Shown: positions 11,620 to 21,878 of the stretch, piece after piece
Numbering within the stretch: position 1 is the stretch's first letter
Layout: every line of letters begins with the position of its first letter
DNA from: Posidonia oceanica
Lineage: Eukaryota; Streptophyta; Magnoliopsida; Alismatales; Posidoniaceae
Direction: 5' to 3'
Length of the DNA: 64,000 nt
Assembly (NCBI GenBank): GCA_037176725.1
Contig: JAZBRS010000054.1
Span: 11,612,001-11,676,000, forward strand
Translations under genes and position numbers: made by a program
Notes under the pieces: generated by a model
Told to the model about the DNA's origin: nothing
The model's input: the letters and a program-made list of their open reading frames with translations, nothing else
Database searches by the model: none

Positions 11620-14050
11620 CCACGTAAGTTTAATGTTGTGCCAATTGAATCTAGAATGATATTGAAATAAAACTCTTTTATTGAAGAGACTGAAGATGAT
11701 GGGTTGATACCAATGATGACACGATATTTAACTCGTCTTGACATTTTGGAAGAAATTGGTGTGGAAGTTGATCGTCTTACAGGTTTGATTGTTGTTAATT
11801 TTATGAATGGCGTAAGTTAATGATTTCTATGCATAATATTTTCATCATCTTCTCATCATGTTAGTTGAAATGTTATATTATTAATTTTTAGATATCATCG
11901 GAATTGTCATTGATTTCGAGCCAATCAAAGAGATCCATTTGTAAAACAACCAATCAACGTAGATTTCTTCCATCATGGTGCTTGATGACAGGTTATTAAC
12001 ATTTCCTTAACATGTTACTTCCGAACTATGTCAGCTCAAATTTATGTATTGATTTTGTTTTATTATGACAATTAGTGAAACTACCGTTCATTTGACTATT
12101 TGAGGAATGATAGCAGCTAAGAAAAGTATTGATTTCTTTGAAGCAATGAATGCAAGAAAGATTCTTCTTGCAGCCCATCTTCATGTCTTGTCCTACAAAG
12201 GTATGGAAGATTACTCTATGGTAAATAAATGCTTTTTTGATAAAATAAGATTAACTAAACAAATTGAATATTTTTTATCATAGGAAAATTCTGCTTAAAT
12301 ACAATTGGTTACACAGATCTAATTCTAGATCTTGTCAAATTTCCAAGAGCAACTACAATCTTCAATTGGTATTAAAATAACAAATTTGATGTTTTTTTAA
12401 AGGAAAAATTCGTTATAAACTTTTTTATCTAAGAACTCTAAGAATTAATTCATAGGATTTCTTCACTCAAGGAAAAGAATATGCCTTTCTCACTGCTTTC
12501 TGGTAAACCTGCCAAGGCATCTATTCCAATGCCTGATATTCAAGTCATAACAATCTCATATTTACTTTCAAAATGCTATGTAACTCCTTTCAAGGTTGAT
12601 TTATCCTTATATCTCTAAATTGCACCGTTTTTTTAAGATCAACACTTTTAAGAGTTGTGTCCTTTTTGGTTTTTATTATTTTTATTTTGTATCATTGTAG
12701 CCAAGTACATTTAGAATTATTGTCCAAATTGTCTCGTTCAATATGAGTAAAGAGCCATGGTATGAATTATGCTCAAAATGTAAGAGACTTTTCAAATTGT
12801 TAAATGATGGCACCAAATGTTCGATTTGTAGCAATACTTCTACTGAATGAATTGAAGTCACCAATTTTCTATTACTTCATTGTTCTATATAAAGTATATC
12901 CTTATCATGTTAAATTAGATGTTAACTTTTTATGACTAATGCTTTTATTTTTAGAGCAAGGGTCCAAGTAAATGTCAAAGACATTCCTGATCGTGCATCC
13001 ATTACTTTATTTGGTAATGATGCAATTGAAGTTATTGGAGTACCAATGTCCAAACTTCAATAAGTTGCTTCTAAGGTAAATGTTTATTGATAGATAATGC
13101 TTACTTAGAAATTATCAATTCATTATGATTTTCAATAACTATTTTTTAAACTTAAAATAAGATGGTGATATTCAGAAGTTTAATAACATTCTTGGTTCAA
13201 GGTTGTCGATGGTCTTCCTCTTTTACATCAAACTAACAGTTAAAAATCAAAGATATGCAATGAATGAGAACTTCACAGTAGTTGCGGACTTACAGCTCAC
13301 CGACATGATAATGGCCCTCTTGACGGCGAATGAAAACACAATTAGACGATGTCTAATTTTTTATTAGTTTTTTTTGACATGTGCTTTTTTTTGGGTAATA
13401 TTGTGCACATGAAAAGCATGGTAATTTTTTTTTTGGAACAACTTCCTTGCAAAGTCTACAAAGAAAATGTTTTCTTTAATCTCATGCATTTTAGATGCAC
13501 ATGTATCATTGATCTTTTACAAGTAACTATGCAATTAGTACAAATTTTAATATTCTTGATGTCAATAGCCACATTGTGCTTTGTCATTATATGGATTGGA
13601 TCATTTATTAGTATTGGTGTTAGAAGCCTAAATAATGTTATTATTGTCATCTTCGATGTTTTATACTGGTAATCGATGATGATTTTGTTTAATGATGATG
13701 ATTTCTAGCCATATACGGACACTTGACCTTATCCTAATGTTGAAACCATGTCACTTGCCAAAACTTTCATTTATGATGTTTCACCAAGTAATAATGTTGT
13801 ACATTGCTCTCATGTCTTCCCACTCAAAACATACATTTTTATTTTCGAATGCCTAGATATAATAAGAAACACATCAAAATGCAAGTACACTAAAAATTAT
13901 AAATTCCAATTAGCTCTTGCATGTTTAATTTCAAGTCATTGAATAATGCAGAAAATAGTGGCGCTGAGTTTTGGGATTGGAAAGATAAGTCCAACTCTCT
14001 GGATGAGGATTTATTTGAAATTCACATTAGTTCAGTTCAAGTTTTCTGTT
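11620..14050 (+). pseudogene. Replication protein A large-subunit (RPA1-like) pseudogene with introns
   Basis: Scattered coding blocks follow the RPA70 order. DIIGIVIDFEPIKEIH (about 11890) fits the start of DNA-binding domain B, and MNARKILLAAHLHVLSYKG (about 12140) fits the end of the same domain. EPWYELCSKCKRLFKLLN with a downstream CSIC (about 12750-12830) fits the zinc ribbon of domain C. VQVNVKDIPDRASITLFG (about 12965) and NENFTVVADLQLT (about 13260) are further C-terminal parts. Blocks are separated by AT-rich intron-like spacers, with stops and shifts inside exons. In plants such RPA1-like copies are often carried by Helitrons, but no Helitron end was identified. The region after 13400 is weakly supported. 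Confidence 0.6.
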
Positions 14051-15130
14051 AGTTATGTTAATCATATTGTATTATCGTTAAAAAATAGTTACTCATATTG
14101 TCTTATATTTTAGCATTTAAACAATTCTTTACCTTTAATCATATGTTAAGCCACATGTGCCTTATCTAAGTTACTCATCGATCAATGAGCACATAGCCCT
14201 AGATCCCAAATCTGAGTTAGTCTCCAATCAAGTGAACTTCCATAGTAGTTTGGTGGAATTACTTTGAAGTCTGTGGTTTTTTATTACTTTGAGAGAATTG
14301 CTTTTAAGCGTAAGCATTGAGTTTGGGCATTGATATCAAGCAAGTGTTAAGATCACTTTTCTTCTTGCTGGTGGTAATTTTGAATGAACTTTTGTTTTGT
14401 TAAGCTTTGTTTTTGTTTTTCCATGCTTCATTTTTAGCATTCACCTACATTTGAAGGAAGCAATCTTCCAAAAGTAGATGAGCAGTTCTTAGGAGTTGGA
14501 AGTAAAAGAAGACGTCTTCTGAAAATTTATGCAGTTTTTCAATTGTTCTCCCATCTAAATTTTTTGCAGCTTTCATATCATCAACTCTTATTATTGAAAG
14601 TATTATGATTCGTGATTTGATTTTCTTATCGAAGCGCACCAAAACTATGTGCAACTTATTATACTTTTTTATACAAATAATTGTACCTTACTATTACAAA
14701 AAATCTCATCTTATAACATCCTAGGCAACACATAGGTCCTTCGCTAGTATAAACTACAATAAACATCAGATACGGACGTAGACAATTTGAACAAACAACA
14801 TGAAATTATCAATTGTCAGCTAAAACAACAGCATAAAACATAAACTTAACACAACAAAGGACAAACCATAACATCCAAGAATCACAACAAGATAGCATCA
14901 ATTAGGAGCTTCTTATATGCATATATAAGTTGTCTTTTCCCCCTCCTCCCAAAAACTAAATGGGCCCAAAGTGAATAAGTACAAGTGCAGGATCCAGCAC
15001 ATGGACCTACTACTTCCTGATGGGCTCTAGTTGCCGAGCTGGGTTGATGCAAGCACATGCTTATTTACAATAATCCCGCATTTTACTTCCCCTCTTTTAT
15101 TATACCTTGCCCCGCTTTCCATTTGACCCA
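14051..15130. other. Gene-free stretch upstream of the glycosyltransferase
   Basis: AT-rich DNA with no recognised gene. A C/T-rich part near 15075-15110, with a TATTATACC word at about 15098, directly precedes the glycosyltransferase start and may be its promoter or leader. Confidence 0.35.
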
Positions 15131-15139
15131 AAAAGACCA

Positions 15140-16552
15140 ATGAATTCGTCGGACACATCTACTGCTACTCCACACTCCTCCAACCGCAAATCCTCCTCCT
15201 TCCTGGCATCGGCGGCCGCCATTCTCCTGTTGGCAGTAGCCATCTCTTTCTTCCTCATCACCCCAAAACCAATCCTCCTCTCAAACCTCCTCCAACCCTT
15301 CATCACCACCTTCTTCGCTCGTCCCGCCACAACACCCACACGCCCACCATGTGTTCTATGGATGGCCCCGTTCCTCTCTGGCGGCGGCTACAGCTCCGAA
15401 GCATGGTCCTACATCACATCCCTCCAGAACTCCACCGAAACCCACAAATTCGAAATCAAAATCGACCATCACGGCGATCTCCAGAACCTAGACTTCTGGG
15501 ACGGCCTACCGTCGGAACACAAGGAGTTGGCCTACAAACTCTACAACACGGAATGCGACATGAAGGACACCGTCGTGGTCTGCCACAGCGAGCCGGGAGC
15601 GTGGTGGCCACCCTTGTTCCGAACAAACCCGTGCCCGCCGACGGGTTACGAAGAGCCGAGGTTCGTGATTGGACGGACCATGTTCGAGACGGACCGGCTC
15701 AATGTCGAACACGTTCGACGTTGCAACCGGATGGACGCCGTCTGGGTGCCTACGGATTTCCATGTGTCTGCGTTTGAACGAAGTGGTGTTGATCCATCGA
15801 AGCTCGTTAAGGTGATTCAACCCGTCGACGTCGACTTCTTCGATCCGTCGAAACACGAGCGATTGCGGCTTCCATGCGAAGAACCGGTATTGGGTTCTTC
15901 AGCTTGCGGAGAGACGTTTGTTTTCCTGAGCGTCTTCAAATGGGAGAAGAGGAAAGGGTGGGATTTGCTTCTCCAATCTTATCTAGCAGAATTCACTGGA
16001 GAAGACGACGTTGCGTTGTATCTTCTCACCAATGCATACCATTCCGACTCGGACTTCGACACGAAGATCAAACACTTGGTGGAGCGATCGGACGTCCAAA
16101 AACCCCTCCATGGGTGGGCAAGAGTGTACGTGGTGGAGAGTGACGTCGCTCAATCCGACCTCCCCAAGCTGTACAAAGCGGCCGACGCATTCGTTCTTCC
16201 GACGAGAGGAGAGGGCTGGGGCCGGCCTGTGGTGGAGGCCATGGCCATGGCATTGCCCGCCATTGTCACCAACTGGTCTGGACCCATTGAGTACTTGACA
16301 GAGGAGAACGGGTACCCGTTGCCGGTGGATCGCATGGTGGAGATCGAGGATGGCCCGTTCCAGGGGCATATGTGGGCGGAGCCGTCGGTGAAGGAGCTGA
16401 GGGTGTTGATGAGGATGGTGGTGAGTGAGCCAGAGGAAGCGAGGAGGAGGGGGAGGAGAGCCAGGGAGGACATGCTCAGGCGGTTCTCGCCGGGAGTAGT
16501 TCGTGGAGTTGTTGTTGAGCAGATCGTGAAGGTTTTGGAGTTCGAGACGTGA
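15140..16552 (+). CDS. GT4-family glycosyltransferase, type II membrane protein, intronless
   Basis: A single exon of 470 residues. The ATG at 15140 (MNSSDTSTATPHSS) is chosen because the frame upstream has no other ATG. Residues about 21-40 form one membrane anchor after a short Ser/Thr-rich cytoplasmic tail, the layout of a Golgi type II enzyme. The catalytic part starts near the PCVLWMAPFLSGGGYSSEAW block. The C-terminal nucleotide-sugar site carries the family EX7E motif as EGWGRPVVE (E358 and E366), followed by AMAMALPAIVTNWSGP. These features fit the GT-B glycosyltransferase group 1 (CAZy GT4) family; Arabidopsis has intronless members annotated only as UDP-glycosyltransferase superfamily. 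The substrate cannot be deduced. No break is seen and length is normal. The GC-rich coding DNA contrasts with its AT-rich flanks. Confidence 0.88.
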   Translation: MNSSDTSTATPHSSNRKSSSFLASAAAILLLAVAISFFLITPKPILLSNLLQPFITTFFARPATTPTRPPCVLWMAPFLSGGGYSSEAWSYITSLQNSTETHKFEIKIDHHGDLQNLDFWDGLPSEHKELAYKLYNTECDMKDTVVVCHSEPGAWWPPLFRTNPCPPTGYEEPRFVIGRTMFETDRLNVEHVRRCNRMDAVWVPTDFHVSAFERSGVDPSKLVKVIQPVDVDFFDPSKHERLRLPCEEPVLGSSACGETFVFLSVFKWEKRKGWDLLLQSYLAEFTGEDDVALYLLTNAYHSDSDFDTKIKHLVERSDVQKPLHGWARVYVVESDVAQSDLPKLYKAADAFVLPTRGEGWGRPVVEAMAMALPAIVTNWSGPIEYLTEENGYPLPVDRMVEIEDGPFQGHMWAEPSVKELRVLMRMVVSEPEEARRRGRRAREDMLRRFSPGVVRGVVVEQIVKVLEFET

Positions 16553-16732
16553 CAGTCGTTGGATTGGATTCATGCATGAACAGGTATGATTACAGTGGAT
16601 TTGTATGTGTGGTTACTATTTGTTATGTTTGATTGCATGGTCTTTTCTAGGTTTGGACTTCTATTTTAACCATTAGACTTGAGAGATAAACATGCATGTC
16701 ACAATTTTTTTGTTTGGAGGTAAAAAAAAAAA

Positions 16733-16812
16733 GAAGTTCTGCATCTATTAGGATTCGAACTTGCAATCTGAAGTAATAGTTACGTATCAAATGAGCTATA
16801 CTTTATTCGGTA
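16733..16812 (-). mobile_element. tRNA-derived SINE head or tRNA relic
   Basis: On the minus strand a pol III A-box-like TATAGCTCATTTG (about 16789-16801) is followed about 30 bases on by a B-box-like AAGTTCGAATCC (16751-16762). After the B-box comes a run of T at 16722-16731, a pol III terminator. No acceptor stem can be paired, so this is not a working tRNA. A SINE head is the likeliest reading; a decayed tRNA gene is the alternative. Confidence 0.5.
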
Positions 16813-16829
16813 GTGGTCAGAACTTAGAA

Positions 16830-18030
16830 ACAAAGAACAAATGAGGAAGGAATGAGAGAGGAATGTGGGTAAAAAGTTGAATTGTATTGAGGTGATTCAA
16901 CCCTTCTTATCCTTTTTTCTTTTTTTCTCTTTTTTTTTGAATTTATTTTATTCTTTAATTCTATTATATGGGTTCAACTTATTCCAACAACCATTTAACT
17001 TCAATTAGGTCTATTCGTTCCATTTATGTAGGACCTATTTAATTTTAATCTCACTATGTAGGATTTATCTATTTTATTTGTAATTATATATTCATTTTGT
17101 TAATTCCATTTTATGTAGAACCTTTTTTATTTCCTATGCATGTGGGTTTCTTGAATTTAATTTTTTTTTTCTTTTTAACTTCATAAAATTAATCATCTAC
17201 TATATACCATTAATTTATTAGGAGAGGTGAAGAGAAGTTATATACTAAAAGCAACAAGGGAGTAGAATCTCTTTTTCCTTTTTTTCCCATTTATTTTATT
17301 TTTTAATTTAGCTAAATGTCCTTTTGCAAATCATATAAATATTTTAATATCACATACTTACATGTTTTTGGGGTTTTTTGCTTGTCTGATCCTAATCATC
17401 AAATGGAAGTTGCAGTATTGAGAAATTCATTATTTTTAAGGAATGAAATTCTAGAGTCATTTCTTAGTAGTCATTTCTCCATTTTCTTTTTCAAACGATG
17501 GTTATCCCAATTTATTTTTTTTGTACAAAACTATGATTCTGATAGTCATATAACGGGTGGTCCACGTCGTCGTCGATGAAATCAAGGTTCTCTGTCGTGT
17601 TCTAGGAAAGTGAACAATGGTTTGTGTGCAGTGGACGTCAAGGAAATCAAGGTTCTCTGTCATGTTACTAGGACATCGTTTGATCCAAAGTGAGTCGTTG
17701 CATCCTGCGCCAAAATGTCGTTTATGGTCTTAATCCGTGTCCGTGAAAAGAAGTGTATCAGCTTCGTCTTTTTTTAAGTATATACTTCGCAATAATCTGA
17801 ACTCCTTTATGGTTTTGATTCTCACACGAGCGGGATGGGCTTTTCAAGCTTCAACTTTTATGCAGCAGTGCTTCTCCTAATCATTATTTTGTTCAACTTT
17901 CCAGGAGAATAGGTTTTCTAGGGTTCTATCAAAAGCTGATCTCTAAAAGTTCGTCATATGGCTATCTTAAGTACCGGATGGTTGGACTCAGAAACAACCA
18001 TAGTTTATTAGTTATAATTTATCAATGGTC
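16830..18030. other. AT-rich intergenic stretch
   Basis: No gene recognised. Pyrimidine-rich sequence occupies 16900-17300. Two near repeats of an AATCAAGGTTCTCTGTC phrase occur at about 17580 and 17645. Confidence 0.35.
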
Positions 18031-18043
18031 CTTTTGAAATCAT

Positions 18044-20339
18044 AAATTCGATACATGCCGACCAAGGGTCGATTGCATACGTGGATGCCAAATAGACATC
18101 ATGTGACACAAATGAAAAGCTGTAGGGATGTTTTATGTAATTTTTCCAACATTAGAGCATTGATTCTCTTCCTCTCCCTCTTCTCAGTTTTGTCCAGCAT
18201 TAGGCAGCATCAATTCACCCTCCTCCCTCTCCTCTTCTTTCTCTTCTCTGTTTTGTCCGACAGTACCTCCTCTCATCAACCCTCTGGTGGAACATACGCC
18301 TTCTCTTCACCTCCAACGGGGTGTCCAGGAAGGTGATCTCAAACCCTCGAGAAACCTCAACATGGTTCTTCCTTCGATGGAACGTATGCCAAGGGAAGGA
18401 CTAGGGCTGGTGCTGAGTGACAACGTGCTCCCACACGGTGGTGGTGCCTAGGAAGATGCAAATTATTCTTTGAACTGTATTGCGAATTAATATTTTGTAT
18501 CCACTTAATTTCAGTATTCCATTTCAAGCTCATCCAAGCTTTTCTGTTTTGGAGTTGATCAAGTTGCAAGAGTCAATTGATTTGCCAGAGAATGATGATA
18601 AAATGGAGTTACCTAGAGTTGGGATGAAGTTTGAAATCGAAGAAGAAATTCGAAATTATTATCGAAGAAGATATGCTGCTTGAGATAGAATTGGTATTAA
18701 AAAAACAAGTTCAAGGAAAAAAGGTGATTTAAGATATTTTTCATTAGTTTGTGCTCGTAATGGGAATCTAGTATCTACTCCAAAAAATCCTTCAACCAAG
18801 TTGAATTGCAAAGCAAAGATAAATGTCAAAGTGAACAAGAATGGAGAATTGATGGTGTCAAAGGTACAAATAGATCATAATCATGACTTGAGTCTAGGAA
18901 AGTCAAGTCGCTTTAGAAGTAATAAGATGTTGGATCTTCATCTAAAGAAAACATTGGAACTCAATGGTTAGGCAGGTATAAGATTGCACAAGAACTTTAA
19001 TGCACTCGTTATTCAAGCTGGCGGTATGGAAATTTACCTTTTGGTGAAAGTGAATATAGATCATATGTTGACAAAGCAAGGCAACTAAAGCTTGGAGAAG
19101 GAGATGCAGTTGCAATTCAAGAATACTTACGCCGAATGCAGAGAAAAAATGTCAATTTCTTTTATGTTATGGATCTAAGTGAAGAAGGTCGCTTAAGGAA
19201 TATATTTTGGGCAGATGCACGATCAAGGCCAGCATATGAAATATTTGGTGATGTCATTTGTTTTGATAGCACATACTTAACAAATAAGTATGGCATGCCA
19301 TTCGCACCCTTTGTCGGAGTTAACCACCACAAACACTCTATTTTATTGGGTTGTGCTTTATTATCCAATGAAGACATAGAGACCTATGTGTGATTGTTCA
19401 AGTCTTGGTTTGAATGCATGTTAGGGTGTGCTCCTGTTGGAATAATTATAAGTCAATGCCTGACCATGTACCTTGCAATTTGTGAGGTATTTCCTCATTC
19501 ACATCATGGGCTTTTTTTTATGGCATATAATGAAGAAAATACATGAAATTTTGGGACCATTGGCTAAGTATCGTGCAATTAAGAAGACCTTGAAGTGTAT
19601 TTTCTATGAGTCTATAAGATCTGCTAAATTTGAAATAAATTGGAAAAAAATGATTGAAGAGTTTCAACTTTGGAAAAATGAGTGGTAGAATTCCTTATAT
19701 AAATGTCGCAAGTCTTGGATTTCAGTATATCTGAAGAAAATCTTTTGGACAGGAATGTCTACTACATAACGGAGTGAGAGTATGAACTTATTTTTTGATG
19801 GGTATGTTAATTCCAAGACTAGTTTAAAACAGTTTGTGGGGCAATATGATAAAGTTGAACAAGAAAGTTTTTGCAAAATTTACTTCTTTTACTACAAGTT
19901 TGCCACTAATCTCCGATATGTACATTGAGAAGCGATTTCAGGGAGTTCATACACATGAGAATTTTAGAAAATTTCAAGTAGAATTGAAAGGTTTGTTTTA
20001 TTGTAAAACATCATTAGTAAATGTTGATGACTTTATTTTCATTTATGACGTGAAGAGAGGACTTATGTTCCGCTAAAGGGCTGAGGGGAGGAGGTGCTGT
20101 CGAACAGAAATGAGAAGAAAGAGAGAGGAGGAGGGTGAATTGGTGCCTAATGCTTAGACAAAACTGAGAAGAAGAAGCAGAGGAGAGGGATGGGGGAGAA
20201 TCAGTGTCCTAATGTTGGAAAAATTACATAAAACATTCTTACAGGCTTTGAGTTGTGTCACGTGATGTCTATTTGACATTCATGCATGTAGCCGGATTTT
20301 TGGTCAAGGGTTATGGAGTTGGCACGTATTGAATTTCTT
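18044..20339 (+). mobile_element. MULE with long terminal inverted repeats, carrying a FAR1-type transposase relic
   Basis: The element is 2296 bp, flanked by the 13-bp direct repeat CTTTTGAAATCAT at 18031-18043 and 20340-20352. The two ends are inverted repeats of roughly 250 bp. Matching landmarks include CAAATAGACATCAYGTGACACAA and ATGTTTTATGTAATTTTTCC, then C/T-rich sequence ending GACAGYACC. Long TIRs and a target duplication of about 9 bp or more are typical of Mutator-like elements. The interior holds a broken transposase gene. It seems nonfunctional but structurally complete. Confidence 0.75.
18520..20075 (+). pseudogene. FHY3/FAR1-type MULE transposase pseudogene
   Basis: The N-terminal part carries a FAR1 DNA-binding-like segment (GMKFEIEEEIRNYYRRRYA, then later VCARNG and KINVKVNKNGEL, then DHNHDL). 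The catalytic domain is recognisable at 19136-19390 from NFFYVMDLSEEGRLRNIFWA and GDVICFDSTYLTNKYGMPFA, then VGVNHHKHSILLGCALL. Those phrases are the signature of the MULE/FAR1 transposase core. Stops interrupt the frame, for example after RRRYAA and after ETYV. Domesticated FAR1 genes share the domain, but this copy is broken and lies between TIRs, so it is read as transposon. Confidence 0.75.
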
Positions 20340-20873
20340 CTTTTGAAATCATGTTTAGGAGATAAATATATATCTAAGGAATAAAATGTGGAATAAGTTC
20401 ATTGTATTGATCTAATAAGGTACGTCTCTATTATATATAGGCAATAAATATTTCATAAGTGTATGATATATATGTATCGATATCTAATTCATATTTGATT
20501 CGTTTGCACTTTAAAGATTACACTAAAAATCGTAAATTTAAGTTTCTCGTCTCACATTAAGAAAGTGTGGTGAAATAGTCAAAGCGTACTTAAGCTCCAA
20601 AAACCCAATAAAAACAGCAAAACCAACTTTACACATAATAAAGCCCACGAGTCCATCTGATCTCACACGGGCCAAGCTGGCATGTCCCGGCGGCCATTAC
20701 TCAAAACCAGAGGGATATTTCCGTAAGAAAGGAAAACGCCCGAGACTTATTTTTTTGAAAACGCCCGAGACTTATCTTTCAAGCAAAAATCACGTGCCAT
20801 TCCATTTATCCCCAATCTACCCCCTTCTCATCACCAAAATTACCAATCAACCCCCTCTGCAGCCTTCAAGCCT

Positions 20874-20881
20874 TATAAATA
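20874..20881 (+). promoter_or_regulatory. TATA box of the gene at 20982
   Basis: TATAAATA lies 101 bases upstream of the start codon. The C/T-rich stretch that follows is typical of a plant transcription start and leader. The TATA box suggests transcription starts near 20905. Confidence 0.6.
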
Positions 20882-20981
20882 CTCCTACCCTCCCTTCTCG
20901 TTTTCTCCTCCTTCCAAAACCCTACCCTCGTCCGATGCCCCTCCGCCCCAAACTCTCCGCCCGCCGGAATCCGCTGTGACG

Positions 20982-21878
20982 ATGACCGTTTCGACGCAGT
21001 TCTCCTCCCCTCTGCCGCCCCATGGCGACGGCCTGGGCCTGGGACTCATCCCCTCGGCGGCGTTCCCGGTGGTGTTCTTTGACGGGAGCTGTGAGACGGA
21101 GGTCGGGAGCGTGGTGGTGGATGGGACCCTCCGGTTCAGCAAGCTCCAGTCCAACATCTGCAAGAGGATCGGAATGTCTCCCAACCAGATCTCGCTCTCC
21201 CTTGTCCGCCGCAAGAAGGCGAGGTCGGCGGCGGCGGCGGGGTCGGATGCGAGGCGGAAGGTCCCTATCGACGAGGGGTCCGACTTCTCCTCGATCGCGA
21301 GGGAACGGGACTGCTTCGTGCTCGCCACGGTGCGCAGGTCGAACAGGAGGGGGAAGGCGGGGAGGCGTAACCACGTGGTGGACGGCAGATCCGTCGAGGT
21401 GAAGGCGAAGGACACGGCGCAGGCGGCGGCGATGATGATGACGATCCGTGCGCAGCAGCAGACGGAGAAGAAGACGATCTTGCGGCGGCCTTCGCCAGAA
21501 CTGTTCGCGAGGATGTCTGCGGCGTCGGAGATCAACAACGGATACGAAATAGGGCTGTGGGACTACGAGGCGGCGGCGATGATGAAGCTCGAGATGCAGA
21601 GGGAGAGGTATCTGATGTCTACTTCTTCCCCCGTTGCATCCGTCGCTGATCCGTATTTCAATCGGTATCTGGTGAATTCTTCTTCTTGCGACGTGTATTT
21701 GGGCGATGGCGCGGCTGCGGTGATCTGCAAGATTTGCACCGGGGAGGACGAGGGGGTTCCGGCGGCGGAGTTCCATTGGTGCGTGAACGACACGGTGACG
21801 CATGGGTTCCGGTCCAGCGCTGGGCCGATCCAGAGGCCTGCGAAGAGGCACGTCGACGTTACCTCCTCGGAGGCGTAG
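20982..21878 (+). CDS. Plant-specific protein of unknown function (DUF7138-like), single exon
   Basis: Encodes 298 residues. The ATG at 20982 (MTVSTQFSSPLPP) is the first ATG in a GC-rich frame. The conserved-looking core is PVVFFDGSCETEVGSVVVDG, then TLRFSKLQSNICKRIGMSPN, QISLSLVRRKKAR, a DARRKVPIDEGSDF block and an ERDCFVLATVRRS strand. This gives a compact alpha/beta N-terminal half (residues about 27-120). A basic and Ala-rich linker follows, then a C-terminal CKICTGEDEGVPAAEFHWCVNDTVTHGFRS segment with three cysteines and a histidine that might bind metal. From memory this resembles a plant-only family annotated DUF7138; its role is not known to me. No signal peptide or membrane segment is visible. 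TATA box and leader lie directly upstream. Confidence 0.75.
   Translation: MTVSTQFSSPLPPHGDGLGLGLIPSAAFPVVFFDGSCETEVGSVVVDGTLRFSKLQSNICKRIGMSPNQISLSLVRRKKARSAAAAGSDARRKVPIDEGSDFSSIARERDCFVLATVRRSNRRGKAGRRNHVVDGRSVEVKAKDTAQAAAMMMTIRAQQQTEKKTILRRPSPELFARMSAASEINNGYEIGLWDYEAAAMMKLEMQRERYLMSTSSPVASVADPYFNRYLVNSSSCDVYLGDGAAAVICKICTGEDEGVPAAEFHWCVNDTVTHGFRSSAGPIQRPAKRHVDVTSSEA

Noticed and set aside
15107..15139. Upstream extension of the glycosyltransferase frame
   Set aside because: It would start at a TTG codon; the first ATG at 15140 gives a normal type II anchor.
15983..16573. 196-codon antisense frame opposite the glycosyltransferase
   Set aside because: Shadow of the GC-rich sense exon; the sense protein has clear GT4 motifs.
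16733..16812. A functional tRNA gene
   Set aside because: A- and B-box-like words exist but no acceptor stem can be paired, so a SINE head or relic is more likely.
20922..21851. 309-codon antisense frame opposite the gene at 20982
   Set aside because: Arg/His/Pro-rich, a shadow of GC-rich codon use in the sense gene; no family signature.
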